Shown: piece by piece, positions 44,086 through 52,591 of the stretch
How positions within the stretch are numbered: the stretch's first letter is position 1
How the letters are laid out: each line of letters starts with the position of its first letter
NCBI GenBank assembly: GCA_964409245.1
Contig: CAYPCQ010000014.1
Span: 32,284-96,283 of the forward strand
Source: CAIMWS01 sp964409245
GTDB taxonomy: Bacteria; Verrucomicrobiota; Verrucomicrobiia; Limisphaerales; UBA1319
Reading direction: 5' to 3'
Length of the DNA: 64,000 nt
Translations under genes and position numbers: made by a program
The notes under the pieces: generated by a model
The model's database searches: none
What the model saw: only the letters and a program-made list of their open reading frames with translations
What the model was told of the DNA's origin: nothing

Positions 44086-47000
44086 GGCTGTTGGTTCCTT
44101 GTTTCTTGCTTTTCATTGATGGTTATTTGGATGGCCGCGCCGGGCTTGATTCCATATTTCGGCCAGGCAAGGAATCCGGCCACGCCCAGCGGGCGGCGCG
44201 CCTGGGATTCGTTTTCGGCCAAAATAGAGACCTGGGCATCATACCGGGTGGGATTGGAAATCTTGAGTGTCACACCCGCCGGATCCCGCTGGACCACCTC
44301 TGCTTCCACGTGGTCGAAGACGAACATCCGGTCCAGGTCGGTGCGCACATAGATGCCCGGCAATTCCATGGCCATCAGGATTCCGTTCAGCTCGCACCAA
44401 CCAGTGGAGCCGCCGCCGCGGGAGCCGCGGCTGTCGGCATCGCAGAAGGTCAGTCGTTCCGTGATTTCGCCGCCGGGCTTGATGCCTTCAGCGTGAGCGT
44501 GGACGATGTCGTGCAGGAGTTCCGCATAGCGGCGGTCCCCGGTGGCCCGGTAGATCTTGAGGAGCGGATCGCAGGAGGAGGTGCACAATCCGGGGGCGCC
44601 ATGTTTGTTTTGGGTGCTGGCCCAGACGACGCCGGCCAGCTTCGCGCCCAATCGGGCCAGCTCGGTATCGGGCGGCAACTGGTAGTCATGCGAGACGACC
44701 CAGGTGGCGAACAGGCTGCCCAACTGGCGCGATTTTTCCAGCCACCGGGGATCGCCCGTGGCTTCATACAAGGCCAGGAGCGAACTCATGAAGGCGGCCG
44801 GGGAATCGCCATCGGCATTTTGCAGTGTATCGGCCGAATGGCCCGTTGTCAGGCCGAGCTGGATAAAGTCGCGCTGGTAATAGTATCCGGCGGATTCCTG
44901 GGCGACCGTGAGGTAGGCAGGATTTTGGTAATAGCTGGCAGCCAGCACCAGGGCGCCCATGGCCTGCGCAGCGCTCGTGCTATTGTAAACGGCCACCTCG
45001 CCGGTATCCACATTGAGGAAATTGCCCCATTGCCCGCATTTCTTCCAGGTGTCCAGGAAAGCGTCCGCCAGCCGTTTGACATGGTGTTCCCACTCGGGCT
45101 TGATGGCGCTGCTCCGGCCTTGGGCCTTGAGCAGCAGGAACTGCTTGATCATCCAGTAAAGCACATCGGCGTTCTTGCGGGTCAGCACAATTTCGGGATA
45201 TTCGTCATAGCCCTCCCGGCCGAAGACTTTGCCATCGTGGTTGAGCGCGCCATAGAAATAACCCGCCCGCCCCTGCGCGCGCGGGATGGCGAAGTCGAAG
45301 GTGCGCGACACCCGATCAAGGTGCTGTGGATCCCCCAGCGCGAGCATGGGGAAGGTGTTCATCAGGCCGCCTACCCAGCCGAAGGAAATCCACTCGGCGT
45401 TCTCCGGGCAGTAGAATTGGTATTCCCGGCCGCGATGATAGCGGCTGTCGATCCGGCCGGTCATCAGCCGGGTGATTTCGCTGAACGGGATCAGGTTGCG
45501 CGGATGGTTGGGCCCGGTCACCGCTTTGCGGACCGTCATGAACTTATCCAGGAAGCCGGGGAGGTCCGGCGTTTCAAACTGGTATGCCCGCAGCCGCAAC
45601 ACCACCTGGTCGCCCGCCTTCCAATCCGCGCCCCGGTCGGGGCTGGCGCTGAAGCCGATGAACTCGGGCTTGCGCTCGCGCACCCCGGGCGCGCTGACCA
45701 CGAACGCGGCACGGGTGCGGTCGGAGGATTCCTCGATCATCAGCCCATGATCGCCAAACCGGCTCCCCTGCTCCGCCAATAGGATGAACGCGCGATGGGT
45801 TTGGCGGTCATAAAAGCATAAGGCGGGGGTCGTTGTGTAGGAGGTGTTGACTTCGATTTTGGAGGGCGCGCCCGGCTCCGGGGATAGCTGGGGCAGTTCG
45901 CCGGTAGTCAACGGCAGGTTCTTTTGGTAGAGATCCCGGCGATCCAAACCGGCGGCGTACGGCCGGCGCTCGATGCGGTTGCGGTTGCCGTTATAGACGG
46001 ACGCGGGAATGAGCACATAATTATTGGTGCTCCAACCCGCGAACTCAAAGGCCACCGCCACCCCCGCGGCAGCGGCGGCGCCTTCGGCCAGCTGGAAGGT
46101 GACGGCCAGGTCGAGCGCATCCTGCTCGCCAACCACGGGTGTGGCCCGCACCTCGCTGGTCCACCGGCTGCCGGGCGTCCGGAGTTCGCCATTGGCCAAA
46201 AAAGAGCGCGAGGCGGCCAGTGACGAACCATCGCACCAGCAGGCCAGCAGCCGCAGGCTCCCACCCAGTGGCTCCAGGAACCTGGCCGCAGCGGCAGGCG
46301 CCGGGCCGGCAGCCGGGGCCGGGGCCGGGCAAAGCGCCGCCTTCAGCGCCGGCAGCAGAACCCGGCGATACCCCTCCGCCTGGGGATGAATGCGATCCGG
46401 AACCAGCTGGTCGAAAAGGGCGGGATCGTTGGTCATGATTTTCAGCCAGTTGGGGTAGTGGTCCACGAGCAGCAGCCCGCGCTGCCGCGCGACCTGGCGG
46501 TAACCCTCGAAATACGCAGCAATCTGGGGCCGGTCCGAGGCGTGCTTTCCGCCGCCGGGATGATCCAGGCAGGAGTTCATGGTCTGGAAAATGATTTCGG
46601 TTTTCGGATTCGCCGCCAGGATGGCGTCGATGATCGTCTGGAGGTTCTTCCGGGAATCCGCAAGGGAGATTTTATATGGCAGAAAAGCATCGTTTGTGGC
46701 GAACTCGATGATGACGACGTCTGGCTGGTGCGCAATGACCGCGCCGAGCTTGCCCAGTCCCGAGGTTGTCACGTCACCGTTGAATCCCACGCTCGAGGCG
46801 GAAGCGCCCACGCCCTCGTTGAAAAGCGTGACCTGGCCGGGCCAATCCCGGTTGAGCCAGTCGTTCATCATGATGTCCGGCCAGCGCCAGGCGCCGCCCG
46901 TCAGGCTGGTGCCCATGGTCACCATGGTCACCTTCTTGCCGGCGCGCAAGGCCTGGATAAAGCGTGCGCCAGGCGCCGGTGCCAGCCAGGTGCCGGCGGT

Positions 47001-48794
47001 CGGGTCGGCGTCAAAAACCTCGCTGAAGCCGGCGGCCTGGATGGCAGCGGGCGTCAGCTCCTTCACCGCAAAATCGGTGAAACGCACGCCCTGGGCCCCG
47101 CCCACGAATAATCGTCCCTCTTTTCCGAAATCAATCTTGGCCGCGCTGACCATTGCTGCCGAGCCGGCCCGGAAAACGTGGCGATCCCAATGGGCATCGA
47201 TCTCGAATCGGCCCCGCTTCCCGGCGGCATCCCACGTGAGCCGGAGCCGGTGGGTGCCATCTCCCACCGCAGGCCCGCAGCTGCGGGATTCGCGGCCGGC
47301 CACGCTCACGATAGCCGCCCCGCCGGCAAAATCGCCGGGCGCAAGCCGGCCGAAAACCGCGGGCGCCACCGATGGTTCCATATAAACAGCGGGATTCGCC
47401 TCACCCCGGCCAAGCCCGAAAAACGCGCAGCCCTCCCCCCCACCCCCTTGGAGCGTGACCGTCACCTCCGCCTGGAAGTTTTGCCGGGCGAAGTCTGTGC
47501 GTTCAGTCCGCACATAAGATCGTTGGTTTGCCCTGGTCCCGCCAAAAACCCAGGTGCCGCCAGGCTCAAGAAACCGGGCGGGCTGGCCTCGCTCGGAGGA
47601 GAATTCGGTCAATAACCGGCCATCCCGGGCGGCCAGCATGCGGGCCTGCAAGGATTTGGCATCGGCGGTGAGCAGGATGACGGTTCCCTCATCCAGCGCA
47701 GGGCCGCCGCCTATCAAAACCGGCCAGGGTGATCCGGCCACCCCCTTGGACAAATGCCGCCACTGGTGATCGTGCCCGGCCAGCATGAGGTCCAGGCGGG
47801 CTTCCCGCAGGAGTGGCGTCCAATGATCCCGGGCCGACGCGGAGATCCAGCCAGCAGGATCGTACAGGGGGATGTGGCTGATAAACAGCCTCCAGGCCGC
47901 TTCGCTGGCGGGTTGGTGGGCGAGGGTGTCCCCCAGCCACCGCGCCTGGCGCTGGCGGCAAGCCTGCCAAAATTTCGGCCGCTTGTAGCTGGTTTCCGGG
48001 GTTGACTCATCGTCGTCCTCGCCGGTATCCATGGCCAGCATGGAAACCGGCCCGGCCCGCAAGGTAAATTGCCACTGCTGTTCGTCTCCCGGCTGTTCGG
48101 CGTGGAGGCTGGGCAACTCGAAAAGATGGGCCAGCCTGGAGGAGAAATCGCCGCGCGTTTCATGATTGCCCCGCACGAAGATGACCGGTTTGTGGCTGGC
48201 ATCCAGCATCTGCAAACAGGCATGCCAAAACCGGAAAAGCTCGTGGGCGCCATTGGCCGCGCTTGGATCCCCCAAACAGTCGCCCATCAGCAGGGAAAAC
48301 TCGTAATCTTCCGGTTTGACGAATCGCAGGAGCGCGGCCAGGGTTTGGTCATTGTTATGGAGGTCGTTGAACGCCACGAACTTCAATTTCGGGGCCTGCG
48401 GATCCAGGGTCCGGAAGCGGCCACCGCTGACCACTGCCCTACCCGGAGGCATACCGTAACGGACTTCATAGCGATAGGCCGTTCCGGGCTGCAGCCCGGC
48501 CAGGCGGGCTTTCCAGAGGGTCCAGGGAGTGCCTGGGATAGGGGTGCCAGAAGCAGCCATTTCTCCCAGGCCGGAATGGCCATCCACCGCGCTGGCGACC
48601 CGCACGCTCTCCGCCTGCTGCGCCAAAAAACAGATGGTCATGCCATCGGCCGCCGGATTTTGCAGGTAAGGCGGCATGGCCTTGGGCAGCGCGTTTTCGG
48701 GTGCCGTTTCCGCCAGGCCTGGCATCGCCAGCACACTGGCCAAAAGCAAGGCGGCGAACGAAACCAACCGGGCAATAACGATTTTGTTCATCAT
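44082..48794 (-). CDS. Triple-fusion exported protein: metallophosphoesterase + SGNH hydrolase + (alpha/alpha)6 domain
   Basis: 1570 aa; signal peptide (ARLVSFAALLLASVLAMPGLA). Residues about 35-120: Fn3-like purple-acid-phosphatase N-domain (PPYLQNPAADGMTICFLAQQ). About 130-385: calcineurin-like phosphoesterase with FNDLHNN, MGDCLGD, VRGNHET, ISHIPLYD and AGHDHQW metal ligands. About 395-575: concanavalin-like sandwich. About 615-805: SGNH hydrolase with block I GTSLTGG, block III FATNDAF and block V DRIHPQ, consistent with a carbohydrate deacetylase. About 820-1090: beta-rich part. About 1100-1560: (alpha/alpha)6 toroid (ISFGWVGGLMNTFPMLAL, GSTGWCELNGILMAMELPG). It would de-phosphorylate or de-esterify and trim a glycan. 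First gene of the six-gene operon. The combination is one I do not know from other proteins. Confidence 0.85.
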   Translation of the reverse strand: MMNKIVIARLVSFAALLLASVLAMPGLAETAPENALPKAMPPYLQNPAADGMTICFLAQQAESVRVASAVDGHSGLGEMAASGTPIPGTPWTLWKARLAGLQPGTAYRYEVRYGMPPGRAVVSGGRFRTLDPQAPKLKFVAFNDLHNNDQTLAALLRFVKPEDYEFSLLMGDCLGDPSAANGAHELFRFWHACLQMLDASHKPVIFVRGNHETRGDFSSRLAHLFELPSLHAEQPGDEQQWQFTLRAGPVSMLAMDTGEDDDESTPETSYKRPKFWQACRQRQARWLGDTLAHQPASEAAWRLFISHIPLYDPAGWISASARDHWTPLLREARLDLMLAGHDHQWRHLSKGVAGSPWPVLIGGGPALDEGTVILLTADAKSLQARMLAARDGRLLTEFSSERGQPARFLEPGGTWVFGGTRANQRSYVRTERTDFARQNFQAEVTVTLQGGGGEGCAFFGLGRGEANPAVYMEPSVAPAVFGRLAPGDFAGGAAIVSVAGRESRSCGPAVGDGTHRLRLTWDAAGKRGRFEIDAHWDRHVFRAGSAAMVSAAKIDFGKEGRLFVGGAQGVRFTDFAVKELTPAAIQAAGFSEVFDADPTAGTWLAPAPGARFIQALRAGKKVTMVTMGTSLTGGAWRWPDIMMNDWLNRDWPGQVTLFNEGVGASASSVGFNGDVTTSGLGKLGAVIAHQPDVVIIEFATNDAFLPYKISLADSRKNLQTIIDAILAANPKTEIIFQTMNSCLDHPGGGKHASDRPQIAAYFEGYRQVARQRGLLLVDHYPNWLKIMTNDPALFDQLVPDRIHPQAEGYRRVLLPALKAALCPAPAPAAGPAPAAAARFLEPLGGSLRLLACWCDGSSLAASRSFLANGELRTPGSRWTSEVRATPVVGEQDALDLAVTFQLAEGAAAAAGVAVAFEFAGWSTNNYVLIPASVYNGNRNRIERRPYAAGLDRRDLYQKNLPLTTGELPQLSPEPGAPSKIEVNTSYTTTPALCFYDRQTHRAFILLAEQGSRFGDHGLMIEESSDRTRAAFVVSAPGVRERKPEFIGFSASPDRGADWKAGDQVVLRLRAYQFETPDLPGFLDKFMTVRKAVTGPNHPRNLIPFSEITRLMTGRIDSRYHRGREYQFYCPENAEWISFGWVGGLMNTFPMLALGDPQHLDRVSRTFDFAIPRAQGRAGYFYGALNHDGKVFGREGYDEYPEIVLTRKNADVLYWMIKQFLLLKAQGRSSAIKPEWEHHVKRLADAFLDTWKKCGQWGNFLNVDTGEVAVYNSTSAAQAMGALVLAASYYQNPAYLTVAQESAGYYYQRDFIQLGLTTGHSADTLQNADGDSPAAFMSSLLALYEATGDPRWLEKSRQLGSLFATWVVSHDYQLPPDTELARLGAKLAGVVWASTQNKHGAPGLCTSSCDPLLKIYRATGDRRYAELLHDIVHAHAEGIKPGGEITERLTFCDADSRGSRGGGSTGWCELNGILMAMELPGIYVRTDLDRMFVFDHVEAEVVQRDPAGVTLKISNPTRYDAQVSILAENESQARRPLGVAGFLAWPKYGIKPGAAIQITINEKQETRNQQP

Positions 48795-49187
48795 AGTAAA
48801 ATTCCAAATCCCTGGACCATCGTAAAACTGGGTGCGTTACCCGCCATTGAATATGACTGGCCTGCCAGCCCGCTCAATCCTTTTTAAGCCTCCACCAAAC
48901 CCCAAGACCATTGTCCAAGTTTCGCATTTATTGATACAACCCATTGATAATCAGCGGCTCGACCTTTCAGGCACGACAAAGTCGTGGCGCCAACATTATC
49001 CACCGCCGTTGTGAATTGAGGCAGCGAGCGCTAATCCGAACCAATTGTGTTAGTTGGCTTTCCGTTCTTCCTCCGGCTGGCCGGCCAGGCGCATCCGGTA
49101 ACGGTCCTCTGCCCGGGTCGGCAGCAGAATGATCGGGTAAGGGCGGATCTGCAAAAGGCGCCGATTGCAGAACCCTGTTGGGTATGT
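48795..49187. other. Spacer upstream of the six-gene operon
   Basis: No gene is seen. There is a 6-bp hairpin CACGAC-AAA-GTCGTG (48972-48986). The operon promoter must lie here or just upstream, but no hexamer pair with good spacing stands out. Confidence 0.4.
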
Positions 49188-49260
49188 TGATGATCCACAT
49201 CGCGGTTTGCGCAAAAATCCGCAGCGCAATCATTCCCATCCCACGTGCTGAGACATGACC
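49188..49260 (-). repeat. Dispersed element, copy 4 (minus orientation, partial)
   Basis: Read on the minus strand: GTCATGTCTCAGCACGTGGG then ATGGGAATGATTGCGCTGCG and GATTTTTGCGCAAACCGCG, which follow the same order as the other copies (CATGTCCC...GGGATGGAAGTGACTGCGCC...GATTTTTG). The right-hand half is not recognisable, so this copy is probably truncated. Confidence 0.6.
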
Positions 49261-49306
49261 AGGAGGATTGCCTGGCGTGCCAATGGCACAGCCTATTTTG
49301 GATTTC

Positions 49307-49720
49307 TTAAATGTGTTTGGTTAAAATCAAAATATTTTTCCCATCCCGATACTGATAATCGATCTCATCCACCGATTTTCTGATCATAAAAATCCCCAAA
49401 CCGCCAGGGATGCGCTCTTCCAGCGGGATGGAGATATCAGGGGGAGTTTGTTTTAAGGGATCAAAAGGCCGGCCATCGTCTTCTATGCTCAACCGGACAT
49501 CCTGGTTGGAGAATTGAAATTTTATAAGGATCTCGTGTTCCCGGGTATCGCTATAGGCATATTTCAGAATATTAGAAAGCCATTCTTCCAGAGCTAAATC
49601 CAATGCCAACTGAATGGAATTGGGCAATCCCTGGCGCTGGCTGAACTCCCCTATCTCACTCCGGGCGCGCCGGATATCATCCGTCCGGTTGAGTGCCACG
49701 ATCATGAGTTCAGATCCCAT
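49307..49720 (-). CDS. Anti-sigma-type HATPase (RsbW/SpoIIAB-like kinase)
   Basis: 137 aa, one HATPase_c_2 domain. N box ALEEWLSNILKYAY, G1 box IEDDGRPFDP and G2 box PGGLGIFMIRKSVDEIDYQY are in order and correctly spaced for ATP binding in the GHKL superfamily. Such serine kinases phosphorylate a STAS partner and, when free, hold a sigma factor or another output protein. The STAS gene lies immediately upstream, 34 bp away on the same strand, so the two form a partner-switching pair. No sigma factor or PP2C phosphatase is within the window, so the input and output are elsewhere. Confidence 0.92.
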   Translation of the reverse strand: MGSELMIVALNRTDDIRRARSEIGEFSQRQGLPNSIQLALDLALEEWLSNILKYAYSDTREHEILIKFQFSNQDVRLSIEDDGRPFDPLKQTPPDISIPLEERIPGGLGIFMIRKSVDEIDYQYRDGKNILILTKHI

Positions 49721-49754
49721 TTAAATTCAAATGGAAACCGCGTCACTGCGAACT

Positions 49755-50054
49755 TCAAGCCTCCACAAGGTCCATAAAGCCCGTCATTTCCAAGGTTGCC
49801 TTAACCGCGCCAGACGGCCGGCATACCCGGAACACCTTTTTCTGTTTTTTCATCAGACGGTAGTATTGCAGCAGCACCCGTAGGCCGGCGGAGCAGAGAA
49901 AATCTGCCTCGGCCAGATTGACATAGATATTGCCCATTTCCGAGCGCATTCCATTGAGGATCTCAACCTCCAGGTCGTTAGCTACCGCCCCGTCAATGCG
50001 CCCTGAAACAAACAATTCCAGACTATCGCCCTCAACTTTTCTTTGTATTGCCAT
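49755..50054 (-). CDS. STAS-domain anti-sigma factor antagonist
   Basis: 99 aa, a single STAS domain. LELFVSGRIDGAVANDLEVE and NIYVNLAEADFLCSAGLRVL give the beta-alpha core; Ser in C-S-A-G-L is at the position phosphorylated in SpoIIAA/RsbV relatives (there D-S-S-G-L), so the usual first Ser is replaced by Cys while the target Ser remains. KKVFRVCRPSGAVKATLEMT and GFMDLVEA complete the fold. Its kinase partner is encoded next. It is cytoplasmic. It is likely to bind the HATPase in its unphosphorylated state and so release the output protein. Confidence 0.92.
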   Translation of the reverse strand: MAIQRKVEGDSLELFVSGRIDGAVANDLEVEILNGMRSEMGNIYVNLAEADFLCSAGLRVLLQYYRLMKKQKKVFRVCRPSGAVKATLEMTGFMDLVEA

Positions 50055-50113
50055 GAGCTTCTTTTAACTTTTGGCGGGCCTTGGTGGCAAACAAAAAACA
50101 CCGCGCATCTTTT

Positions 50114-50281
50114 TGCCGTGCCCCTGCATTTGGGGAGGGAAGTGATTACGCCACAAATTTCTTTTTCGCAAGCCAGGAAGCGAGCCACGAGCCAACATCT
50201 GATCGGGATAAATGACGAACGACAGAGGCTCTGCGCAAAAATTCCAGCCAGCGCGGCTGAGCCAGTTTCTTGGACACAGCT
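50114..50281 (+). repeat. Dispersed element, copy 5
   Basis: 168 bp bounded by TGCCGTGCCC and GGACACAGCT (7 of 10 inverted matches). Core GGGAGGGAAGTGATTACGCC then ACAAATTTCTTTTTCGCAAG and CCAGGAAGCGAGCCACGAGC. The right half (ATGACGAACGAC, CTCTGCGCAAAAATTCC) has partial matches in the 12.2- and 24.2-kb copies. Confidence 0.7.
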
Positions 50282-51017
50282 AAGCACTATGAGGATGTTT
50301 CGCGCACTTCCGCCAGCCAGTCCCAACAGGGCGGCAATAATCCGGTCTTCCCACCCGTCATCCACCACCTCATGTCGGCGGCATCCACGAGGGGCGCCGT
50401 TTTTTGGGCTTGATCTGTCGGGCGCTGGCGGAGTTCCTGCAGAAGGCGCGTCCGCAATCACAATTGTAGGCCGGCTGCCCCCAGCAAGCGCTGTTTTACC
50501 CGCCGGGTCAGAGGATCCTGCGCCTACAACAGCCAAGCGACGGACCATCCGGATCTTGTAACCGGGGAGGGATTCCTTTGAATACATACAATCCCGAACC
50601 ACCAATATGATCCCCACCTGGAAACGACCACCACCCGCTGCCCTCCTTCCTCCACCCTATTGACCACTTTTTTCTTCCGCCCGGCCTGTTTTTTTTCGTC
50701 CCAGGAAACTTTTGGCCGCGATTTTTCCGTACGGCTCCATCAGGACATCATGGTATTATCATAATATTCAAGCCTTTTTAATTGATCGCCCAAAAACTGA
50801 CTCAAACCGGCCTTCTTGCCGTCGCCTTTCCCGGTTCCGGTTCCTTGTTGGCAGTTAAAAACAAGCACCCATTCTTCCACCCTGATTTTCCTATCCTGCT
50901 CATAACCAGCAGGATACGGCATCCATGAACCACTATCAAGCCGGCCGTCATCTGATTATCCCACCCTCCAGCCTGCGGTTATCCCTGACAATGCGCCGGT
51001 CTCCACCCGGTCTTTTT
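50282..51017. other. Spacer without recognisable gene
   Basis: 736 bp between the STAS pair and the plus-strand cluster. Open frames here have no family features or start context. C/T-rich tracts around 50620-50700. I see no RNA gene. Confidence 0.5.
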
Positions 51018-51031
51018 GTAATGAAATCCCG

Positions 51032-51065
51032 GACATCCTTGTAAGCCTAGGCTTACAAGGATGTC
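51032..51065. repeat. 34-bp perfect palindrome with terminator-like tail
   Basis: GACATCCTTGTAAGCCT followed at once by its exact reverse complement, then GGGTTTTAT. CCCG just before can extend the stem with one bulged G. It may act as a transcription terminator on the plus strand or as a dyad operator. Confidence 0.75.
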
Positions 51066-51092
51066 GGGTTTTATATACAAGAGTTGTAGTGT

Positions 51093-51144
51093 TTTCATAA
51101 CATCCCAGTGTTATGAAATCCCTACAATCTCTGTAGTGTTTTTT
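51093..51144. repeat. Two further hairpins before the cluster promoter
   Basis: TTTCATAACA and TGTTATGAAA (51093-51118) form a perfect 10-bp stem with 6-nt loop. CTACA and TGTAG (51122-51136) form a 5-bp stem followed by TGTTTTTTTA, so the second is terminator-like. ATGAAATCCC occurs both at the left of the 34-bp palindrome (51021-51030) and here (51113-51122), suggesting a local duplication. Confidence 0.65.
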
Positions 51145-51158
51145 TATTTACAAGATTA

Positions 51159-51187
51159 TTGACCTTTTTTCAGATAGTGGTGATACT
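51159..51187 (+). promoter_or_regulatory. Sigma70-type promoter of the CsgG/FHA cluster
   Basis: TTGACC (51159-51164), 17-bp spacer, GATACT (51182-51187); five and four of six to consensus. The predicted start near 51194 gives an 18-nt leader to the ATG at 51212. It is immediately downstream of the hairpins, which would insulate it from upstream transcription. Confidence 0.6.
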
Positions 51188-51211
51188 CGTTGCAGAATTA
51201 ATCCGTGATGT

Positions 51212-52564
51212 ATGGCGATTGCTGCTAACCAGTCCAAGATTATGGCGATTTATAATTGGAAATACCCCGTGCTAAATACGGGGAATATTCAGGATGCCTC
51301 AAGTCCTGCTCAGGCTATTGAACCATATCACCCAAGACCTCAGAGTTCCTCCCGGGAGTCATTTTCCAGCTGGCGGTCATGCCTTTTATTGAGCTGGTTG
51401 TTGCTTTCGCTCTCTGCTGAAGCCGCGACCAGGGCTTCCAAGAAGAGTCCGGCGCCCGCAGCCACAGCCCCTCCGGCCTCCATCGCCAAACAGCAGGTTA
51501 CCTGGGCCGGCGTGGCCCTGCGCGGCCGCGATGTCGATGCCAAGCTCGATTTCCCCATCTGCAGCCACAAGGAAATCCAGCAGCGCTTCCAAAACGAGCT
51601 CACCGCCCGCCTGAAGCGCTGCCAGAATCCCCAGTTCGACCTTAAAATCGACGACCTGATGGATTATAAATCCGGTTCCGGCTTGTCGCTGGCCTGCGTG
51701 ATTGAGTCCGAGCGGGCCATCAGCCAGCCCCGCGAAGATTATTACTTCGGCCAGATCGCGGTTGGCGCCTCCCTGGTGGTCTTCGATTTCCGCAACCAGA
51801 TCATCATCCAATCCATTCCTTTCGGGACCATTGTTCCTATTGAGAAGGAAAAGGAGGATCCCCAGTCGGAAGCTTACCTGACACGCGTCATCACGGAAAC
51901 AATGCTCCTTGGCGAACCCGGCAGCGCCATCAGCCTGGCCGCTCAGTTTGAAGCCTTTGCCTCCCAGATGTCCCTCCAGCTCAAGGCCAATTTCGGGCGC
52001 CTCAGAATTGACCCGGTTTCCTTGTCCGAAGACGCCCGCACGGCCCTGCTCGCCACCGACGAGGCCGGTGTCCGCTGGTGGGAGAGCTACTTTGCCGGCC
52101 GCATCGCCGCCGACCTGGTCAAGGAATACAAGGTGAACGTCCTGCCGGTGGTCGTCGATAAAGTCCTGCAAGACATGAAGTTGCGCTTTGGGGATAACCA
52201 GGTGGTTGACCTCCGGATTCCCCCGCCCACCCACGTTTTCCGCCCCGTCGTCACCATGGCTGGCATCCAACCGCAGCCAAAGGTGAGTAATTCCACGCAG
52301 ACCGTCCTGATGTTTGGCGCCAAGTCCACCGTTTCCGCCGGCTCCGCTGCCCCGGCTAAAGGTGATCCCGTTTTCACCAAATCCTGGGGTTACGGAGTCA
52401 ACCGCATTTTCAGCCCGGAATCCGTGGACCAAACCACCCCTCAGCTTAAGGCTCTATACTTTTGGGCAGCCATTGAAAATGGCTTCCACCTCCATCTGGT
52501 CGAAAACCTCAAGGCCAAGCCGGATAAGATTTGGCAAAGCATTGTGGACCGTTGCAGCAAATAA
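51212..52564 (+). CDS. Exported protein of unknown family (cluster gene 1)
   Basis: 450 aa. A hydrophobic stretch WRSCLLLSWLLLSLSAEAA at about residues 54-72 looks like a signal peptide or anchor set unusually far from the start, so the true start may be later, but no better start codon is present. Residues about 95-330 are a mixed alpha/beta domain (VTWAGVALRGRDVDAKLDFP, AVGASLVVFDFRNQIIIQSI, LLGEPGSAISLAAQFEAFAS, WWESYFAGRIAADLVKEYKV). The phrase about output of a base value and a phosphate-like 'I-x-S-I-P-F' strand do not match any family I know. Only 27 bp separates it from the next gene. It is probably periplasmic and acts with the following exported proteins. Confidence 0.75.
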   Translation: MAIAANQSKIMAIYNWKYPVLNTGNIQDASSPAQAIEPYHPRPQSSSRESFSSWRSCLLLSWLLLSLSAEAATRASKKSPAPAATAPPASIAKQQVTWAGVALRGRDVDAKLDFPICSHKEIQQRFQNELTARLKRCQNPQFDLKIDDLMDYKSGSGLSLACVIESERAISQPREDYYFGQIAVGASLVVFDFRNQIIIQSIPFGTIVPIEKEKEDPQSEAYLTRVITETMLLGEPGSAISLAAQFEAFASQMSLQLKANFGRLRIDPVSLSEDARTALLATDEAGVRWWESYFAGRIAADLVKEYKVNVLPVVVDKVLQDMKLRFGDNQVVDLRIPPPTHVFRPVVTMAGIQPQPKVSNSTQTVLMFGAKSTVSAGSAAPAKGDPVFTKSWGYGVNRIFSPESVDQTTPQLKALYFWAAIENGFHLHLVENLKAKPDKIWQSIVDRCSK

Positions 52565-52591
52565 ACCAAACCACTCACCCAAAACCATACT

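Noticed and set aside
49982..50617. 211-codon minus-strand frame upstream of the STAS gene
   Set aside because: Overlaps the STAS gene start in another frame and runs through a dispersed repeat; no domain.
51386..52432. 348-codon minus-strand frame
   Set aside because: Antisense to cluster gene 1; Asp/Gly/His-rich shadow with no start context.
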